Positions 58,251-64,000 of a stretch of 64,000 nucleotides of DNA are shown here, one piece after another (positions within the stretch are counted from its first letter, which is position 1; the number at the start of each line of letters is the position of its first letter). Made by a program: the position numbers and the translations under genes. The notes beneath the pieces are model-generated. The model saw nothing but the letters and a program-made list of their open reading frames with translations, did no database searches and was not told where the DNA came from. Source of the DNA: Sipunculus nudus (lineage: Eukaryota; Annelida; Sipuncula; Golfingiida; Sipunculidae); contig CM049313.1 of assembly GCA_026874595.1 (NCBI GenBank), positions 70,984,659-71,048,658 of the forward strand, given 5' to 3'.

Positions 58251-61200
58251 ATATTTTAATGGAATTGCTTTGGCAAAAAGACTAAGACTCTGCAAAACCT
58301 AAATAAGTTACCTGTTATAATAAGTATTGTAAGTGTGACGTTTGAAAAAAAAACACTGTTAAATGAAATAATAGAGATTTAATGTATATTGATTTTTCAC
58401 TTAGACCTACAATCTGTGTGACAGATCCCAGTCTAATAGTGTCACACGAGAGAGATGAATATACATGATGTCGATTGATTGACAGATATGCGTGACCGTG
58501 ACGCTTGGATCAGCCTGTCACGTCACGACAAGAGACGTGGCTGGAAGTGGGCGTCTACGTCACAGATTCCCTTGTACACAAACTGGGCCCCGGGAGAGCC
58601 TTCAGACTCCGGTAAATGCGTGCACATGTGGAGGGACGTGTCCTACCAATGGGACGACGTCGACTGCGGGTCTCGAAAAGGCGCTGTATGCGAGTATCCC
58701 CTGTCTCCACCGCCAGTTTGTGAGTGAATTGCGAAATAAGTAGGCCGCACACAGAGCGGACGAGACGAGATCGGACCGGATTTGAACTCAGTCCAGTTTG
58801 CTCCGTTTTCGGCACTGAGCTATCCTGACCATATAATTTTTTTTTTTTAATTTCAGTAGTCCGGTCCGGTGCGTTCGAGTCCGCTCTGCTTGCCGCGGTT
58901 TTCAGGTTCGCGTACGGTGAAAAAATTTCTGTGTAAATCAACTCACGAAACGCCAAAATTCAACTAACAAAATTCATCTTTATGTTAACAAAATAAACCA
59001 TCAACCATGCAGATGATGGGGCTTTCACATTTTTCCGATAGACAAGTTTGCCCCTACAATCAGTTTAGACACCTTTTAACCTTGTTACATAACTGCATTT
59101 AATTTATCCAAAATGTAATGTATTTTTGTAATGGACCCATGCAAACCAGATTAAAGCACCTCCTTGTAGCCAGGACTGTACTAAACAGAAACTTCATCGT
59201 TTTTATATCAGCTACGAATTGTCCCCCTGACTTCGTGAGGAACGGCAACTCATGCTACTATTTCGTTCCCACCAGTTTGAACTGGTTTGATGCGGACCAG
59301 TACTGCACTTCCTTCCGGCCGGGGACCTACGATGTTCACCTCGTCTCTATCGAGAGCCAGAGTGAACAGGACTTCCTTGTCAGTCAGATCAGAGCAGCCA
59401 ACGGTAAGTTAAGCAGATTTTTATAAGGAAAGCATAGATAAACGCATTGAATGAGAAAGGTGAATGGGATCCAGATACAGGGACCGGAAGAAAAGCCTTG
59501 AAAAGCTCCTGCGTGAGGGTCAGGCAGATGGCGGTGCACACTGCGCAGAATCGGACTCACAAGAGCCCGACTCTGCTGTTTAGGTTTTGTGGCCTTTGTT
59601 TTGTGGCCTTTCGAACAAATATGATAAAGAGGGTAATGTAATCCGTCCAAATACATTAGAAACAATTGTTTAAAGGCAAATTACTTAAGCATGTTTTTTT
59701 CTTGTGGGAAGGATTCACAGAATTAGTAATATTATGCAAGCGCACGTATGTGACTTGGAAACAGGTGATGAAGAAGGGTTATGCTATTCTTCCAGATACG
59801 TTTGAGACAATTGTTTAAAGGCAAATTACATAAACAGGGTTGTTCTTGTGGTAAGGATTTCACAAAATTAGTAATATTATGCAAGCACACGTATGTGACT
59901 TGGAAACAGGTGATGAAGAGGGGAATGCTATTCTTCCAAATACGTTTGTTGAAACAATTGTTTAAAGGCAAATTACATAAACGGGGTTGTTCTTGTGGTA
60001 AGGATTTCACAAAATTAGTAATATTATGCAAACACACGTATGTAACTTGGAAACAGGTGATGAAGAGGGGAATGCTATCCGTCGAATAAACTAATATTGG
60101 CAGTAATGGAACAGTCTCAAGAAGCTTCTGTAGGTTAATTTTTTTAATTCAGAGTGTATTTTTCAATTTTCTAGATTTTCGGACGCCCCTAGATCCATCA
60201 TGCACTGGGTTTGATTATTCTGAGTGTAGAAATATTAAAGCACATGCCAACTAACTGATTTCTAAAAATATTCAGACTGAATCACTGTGCCTTTTGAATA
60301 TTTAATTTCAGATCTGATAGAGCGTAACTACTGGACATCTGCTAACAAGTTAGATCCACAGCGAGGCTGGGTGTGGGCACGGACCGACCAGTCTGTTTCA
60401 TTCACCACATGGGTAAGATAACTCCCGAATCCAGTAGTAACAAAACAGACATTTGAAGACCTTAAGGTATACAAGTGGGACTTGCATGCTCTAAATCCTG
60501 ACTATAAAAAAGGACGTGAATCTATAACGCTAATTTTTTTTTAATTTCCGGTCTTAGTTTGTTTTACAGGAAAATTATTTAACCCGACTGGGATGAAGAT
60601 TCCAAAAGAACCGGCTTTGAAAGTGTTGGACTTTAACAAGGACCTCAGTGACTCTTGATTATTTAGACGCCGGCTTTCACTTAGTGTGAACTCGACCTAA
60701 ACACTGATTATTCTTTAAATCCATTATAAATGCTTCGTAGGTATAACATAGGACGTTCATATTCTACAATTTGGGGCATAATCTTTATAGCGCTTGCTTA
60801 AAACTAGAACATCCAGTTACTTCGTCGTTGCATTGACTATGTCAGCGACATAAACAATGAGCCTCGGTGCACGTCACTGAACCAAAAGTTGAAATACTGC
60901 TCTGTCATTGGGCAGTTCACTTATTTTTCCTGCGAACAGGCAATCCTAAATGACGAAATACGAAATAAATGTGAATAAAGAAGCAATATCAACTTCTTAT
61001 GTTGGCAGACAGTTTTAGGTACTGTGCATAGCGCTTTAGGGATAATCCTGGGCATGAAAGTTTAAAATAAAGATTATATGCCGCCGGCTGGTTTACCACT
61101 GTATCCCTCGGTCCGCTGAGGCGGATGATAATAAAATATGACATATTTGCATTACGATGCAAAAATCAATTACTCATGTTGGCAAGACGTTGTTAAGTTC

Positions 61201-61749
61201 CAACTTCAGGGATAACTTACACCTCACTGAATCGGACTCTCAGACCCTTTAACCTCTGCTGGTTTGGGTTTACGGGCTTAAATATCTGTCCAAAATGCAC
61301 CGTGGCTTCTATATTCACAGATGGGGTAGGCAAAAATGGTAACACAGTACGTTTACTATGGATTAGAATTGTTTTTGTGGTAAGGACTTTACGGCAAAGT
61401 TATATTTTGTCAGCACGCGCATGTGAAATGTTAGCATGTGTTACCCTTTTTAAACTGTGACAGTCGAGACACGCAGTCCCGGCCGTCCAACAGTGCCTAT
61501 ATTAAAACTGTGAGAGGTTCGTTTTGAGTAGTAACGAGTTCTTGCGGAAGGGAGCGGATAAATGTGAACATGCCCGCTATATGCATAACAAACCTGCCGC
61601 TTTTAGTTTTATATATTCTTAACCAGGCCCCCGGTGAGCCTAACGACAGTGGCAAGTGTGTACAGATGTGGCGGGAGCAGAGCTGGAGGTGGGACGACGC
61701 CGACTGCGAGTCATCCGCTACCGGCTTCATATGTGAGGTGGAAGTATGA
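56840..61749 (+). CDS. Secreted two-domain C-type lectin, 6 exons
   Basis: Exons 56840-56842 (ATG only), 57652-57889, 58486-58719, 59212-59403, 60312-60412, 61627-61749; all join in phase to 296 residues. Signal peptide MLRFLVLSAVIVSLTMG. Domain 1 (exons 2-3): CPPNFVQFGFSCYFF, NWFDADQAC, WKWASTS, NWAPGEPSDSGKCVHM, WDDVDCGSRKGAVCE. Linker YPLSPPPVSSATN (proline-rich). Domain 2 (exons 4-6): CPPDFVRNGNSCYYF, NWFDADQYC, YDVHLVSIE, GWVWARTD, APGEPNDSGKCVQM, RWDDADCESSATGFICEVEV, TGA. Domain 2 has a canonical EPN site; domain 1 has EPS, so its sugar binding may differ. Without splicing at 58719 (GTTT|GTGAGT) domain 1 would end at TGA a few codons on, giving a one-domain form. Confidence 0.9.
57325..57530. 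repeat. MITE-like segment with CGGA/TCCG ends, intron 1 of the two-domain lectin
   Basis: Left GGGGCGGACCCAGGA and right complementary to AGTGGCGGATTCGTTGGGGG are similar inverted ends, with a C run at 57498-57512. No target duplication could be settled. Confidence 0.4.
58169..58247. repeat. (AT)n microsatellite
   Basis: About 39 AT dinucleotides, in intron 2 of the two-domain lectin. Confidence 0.96.
58743..58900. mobile_element. Short inverted-repeat element (MITE) in intron 3 of the two-domain lectin
   Basis: Left GGCCGCACACAGAGCGGACG..CGGACCGGA and right TCCGGTCCGGTGCGTTCGAG..TCCGCTCTGCTTGCCGCGG are inverted over ~35 bp. About 158 bp, noncoding. It starts 24 bases after the domain 1 donor. 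Confidence 0.6.
59660..60090. repeat. Tandem repeat, ~147-bp unit, 3 copies, in intron 4 of the two-domain lectin
   Basis: GTTTAAAGGCAAATTACATA, GTTGTTCTTGTGGTAAGGAT, CGTATGTGACTTGGAAACAG and GATGAAGAGGGGAATGCTAT recur at ~147-bp spacing. A more diverged single unit lies at about 61367-61440. Confidence 0.92.
60413..61626. other. Intron 5 of the two-domain lectin
   Basis: No coding or well-defined repeat except the diverged ~147-bp unit near 61367-61440. Confidence 0.35.
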
Positions 61750-61929
61750 ACATTAAAACATGCCGTCATAACACTGATTTTAAGTTCTTAGTGTTGTCCT
61801 GTTGCTCCTACAATGCCTTTCATAGTTTGCCAATGTTAGAAAATGTTAGTCTGTAAGCAGGTAGCTAAATTTTACTTGAAACAAGCATGGTATTAATATT
61901 AAAGTTTGTAGTAATACATGAGCCACAGA

Positions 61930-63772
61930 ATCATTGTGAAATGTTTGGCCATATTTTGGCAGTGGTTTGACTCATCCAGCTGAAATGTTGCATGTTTATA
62001 CTTCTTGGATAGCTTTCTCGATTTGATGACAGGTGGCGCCACCTACTTTTATGTTTACGCTGCAGACATTCAGGCTTATATCTAAGGACTGGTTGGACAT
62101 ATCCCCCTGAAAATTTCCATGTATATAGATGTCACATAGCTCTTAATCATACACATGATTGGTGGCGCCACCTGTCACCATTTTTGCACAGCATCCTTCT
62201 GATTGTCTTCGGTGGGATAAAATCATTCATATACAAGTAGTGGTTCGACTAATCTGCTTTAAATTTTGCAACTGTATACAATTGACAGCTTTTTAGATTT
62301 TGTGGTAGGTGGCGTAACCTACAACAAATTTCGGCTGCAAACATCATGCTAATACACCTCACTCTATTTTCCCTTGCCACTCAATCCATGCTTACTTCAC
62401 CCGTTCCACTCTGATTTGGCGGATACACGTAATCGCTTGTCGACTACCCGTATTCTAGTTAGCAGAGCAGTTAATAACTAGAATAGGGGCAGTCGACAAG
62501 CGACTACGTGTATCCGCCAAAATCAGAGTAGGACGGTTGAAGTGAGGCATGCAATGAGTGGCATGGGGAAATAGAGTTACATGTGTTTCATATTAGAATG
62601 GATCTCTGCTAAGTAAACATGATTGTAGGTGGCGCCACCTATTATTTGAAACTATCCAAGATGTATAGACATGCCAAAATTTCAGGTGGAAAAGTCAAAC
62701 CACTGCAGAGATATGAGTGATTTTATCCCTTAGCAGACAAACAGATGGACGCTGTGCAAAAATGGCTGCAGGTGGCGCCACCATTTTTGTGTATGTTATA
62801 AAGCTATCCAAGGGCTACATTTGTGCATTTTTTTTTCTGATTGGTTAAACGAGTCCAAAGATATAAGCATTAATGTCTGCAGCGTGAGCGTGAATGAAGC
62901 TGGCGCCACCTGTCATAAAATGAAGAAAGCTATCCAGGATGTATACGCATGCCAAATTACAGGTATTTTGATCAAACCACTGCAGAGATATGAGTGTTTT
63001 AACCCAAGGCAGACAAACAGATGGACGCTGTGCAAAAATGGCTGCAGGTGGCGCCACCATTTTTGTGTATGTTAGCAAGCTATCCAAGGGCTACATTTGA
63101 GTAAAATTTTTTTCCTGATTGGTCGAACGAGTCCGGAGATAGAAACATGGATGTCTACAGCGTGAACGTGAATGTAGGAGGCGCCACCTGTCATAAAATC
63201 AAGAAAGCTATCTAGGATGTATACGCATGCCAAATTACAGGTAATTTGGTCAAACCACTGCAGAGATATGAGTGTTTTAACCCAAGGCAGACAAACAGAT
63301 GGACGCTATGCAAAAATGGCTGCAGGTGGCGCCACCATTTTTGTGTATGTTATAAAGCTATCCAAGGGCTACATTTGAGTAAATTTTTTTTCCTGATTGG
63401 TCGAACGAGTCCGGAGATAGAAACATGGATGTCTACAGCGTGAACGTGAATGTAGGAGGCGCCACCTGTCATAAAATCAAGAAAACTATTTAGGATGTAT
63501 ACGCATGCCGAATTTTAGGTGAATTAGTCAACCCACTGCAGAGATTTTAACCGAAGGAAGATGAACAGATGGACACTGTGCAAATATGGTTGCAGGTGGC
63601 GCCACCTTTTTGTGTATGTTATAAAGCTATCCAAAGGCTTCATTTGTGACATTTTTTTTTCATGATCGGTCAAACGGTTTGTCACTCAGTCACATAAACC
63701 TACATATCTCGGGAACCGTTTGACCGATCAGGCTAAAAATGTAGCCCTTGGATGGCTTTATAACAAACACCA
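61930..63772. repeat. GGCGCC-box repeat family, long site with inverted arms
   Basis: Right arm: direct ~278-bp units with boxes at 62628, 62771, 62899, 63047, 63178, 63325, 63455 and 63595 (GGTGGCGCCACC or one to two changes), spacing alternating 128-131 and 140-148 bp. Left arm: the same units in reverse (boxes at 62032, 62161, 62308). The arms meet near 62464 around TTCTAGTTA..TAACTAGAA. The right edge is a hairpin of GTTATAAAGC..GGTCAAACGG and its inverse (63615-63772). Confidence 0.9.
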
Positions 63773-63773
63773 A

Positions 63774-64000
63774 CAAGGGACTCATTGGTCACGGCGCTCA
63801 GCTGTTATATATGATAAAAAAATACGATCTAGAAATGAGCCTCGTGCTGGTTTTGTGTGGTAATAAATATAAGCTTTTTATGAGTCGTTAGTGTTTAGCT
63901 TATGTATGATTTTGATAGTATCTTTGGAGACAGGGAAGAGGATAGATTTCATTTATTTTATTAACAAATGGAGTGCTATTGTCACACAGATTTTGACTTG
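63774..64000 (+). mobile_element. Second copy of the start of the 43482-45941 insertion, cut by window edge
   Basis: CAAGGGACTCATTGGTCACG, GGCGCTCAGCTGTTATATAT and the following ~200 bp match 43482-43705 with scattered changes. It abuts the GGCGCC-box array directly. Confidence 0.75.

Overview
The window is animal nuclear DNA: AT-rich, split genes with GT-AG introns, many microsatellites, SINE, LINE and DNA-transposon remnants, and no bacterial-type operons. The gene content (AADAC/NCEH1-type lipase, ninjurin, scavenger-receptor SRCR/EGF modules, small secreted and two-domain C-type lectins) and the repeat load fit a lophotrochozoan, most likely a mollusc. That taxonomic call is inference from gene families; no sequence search was possible.

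Layout. 1-5221 (+): the last seven exons of an arylacetamide-deacetylase-like serine hydrolase, whose 5' part lies before the window. 9406-9913 (+): a second copy of only its last two exons, open and in compatible phase. 12521-13015 (-): a ninjurin-family membrane protein, with its upstream exon region tandemly duplicated (13082-14490); one copy holds a Harbinger-like MITE and the other is the empty site. 14640-15715: a ~41-bp minisatellite. 18400-22640: a ~2-kb tandem duplication carrying a hAT-like element in both units and tRNA-derived SINEs in only one. 25940-27286: a Tc1/mariner-pogo-like element with TA target duplication. 28476-31638: no recognisable gene. 32304-38990 (-): an exon array encoding C-type-lectin-like, SRCR and EGF modules and a transmembrane segment, several exons broken by stops or frameshifts, so probably a decaying scavenger receptor; a CR1-like LINE fragment lies inside it. 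42616-43470 (-): a frameshifted C-type lectin copy. 45947-52465 (-): an L1-like LINE with ORF1 and ORF2 remnants. 52732-55811 (-): the intact sister C-type lectin (three exons, 155 aa, secreted). 56840-61749 (+): a six-exon secreted lectin with two C-type lectin domains (296 aa). 39380-40090 and 61930-63772: a repeat family built on ~278-bp units, each with two GGTGGCGCCACC palindromes, in inverted arrangement at the right-hand site.

Functionally, 32-62 kb is a recognition-receptor neighbourhood (scavenger-receptor modules plus C-type lectins in several duplication states), in which local duplication and transposon insertion are visible side by side. The most informative features are paired empty/filled duplicated segments, which date insertions relative to duplications without any external genome.
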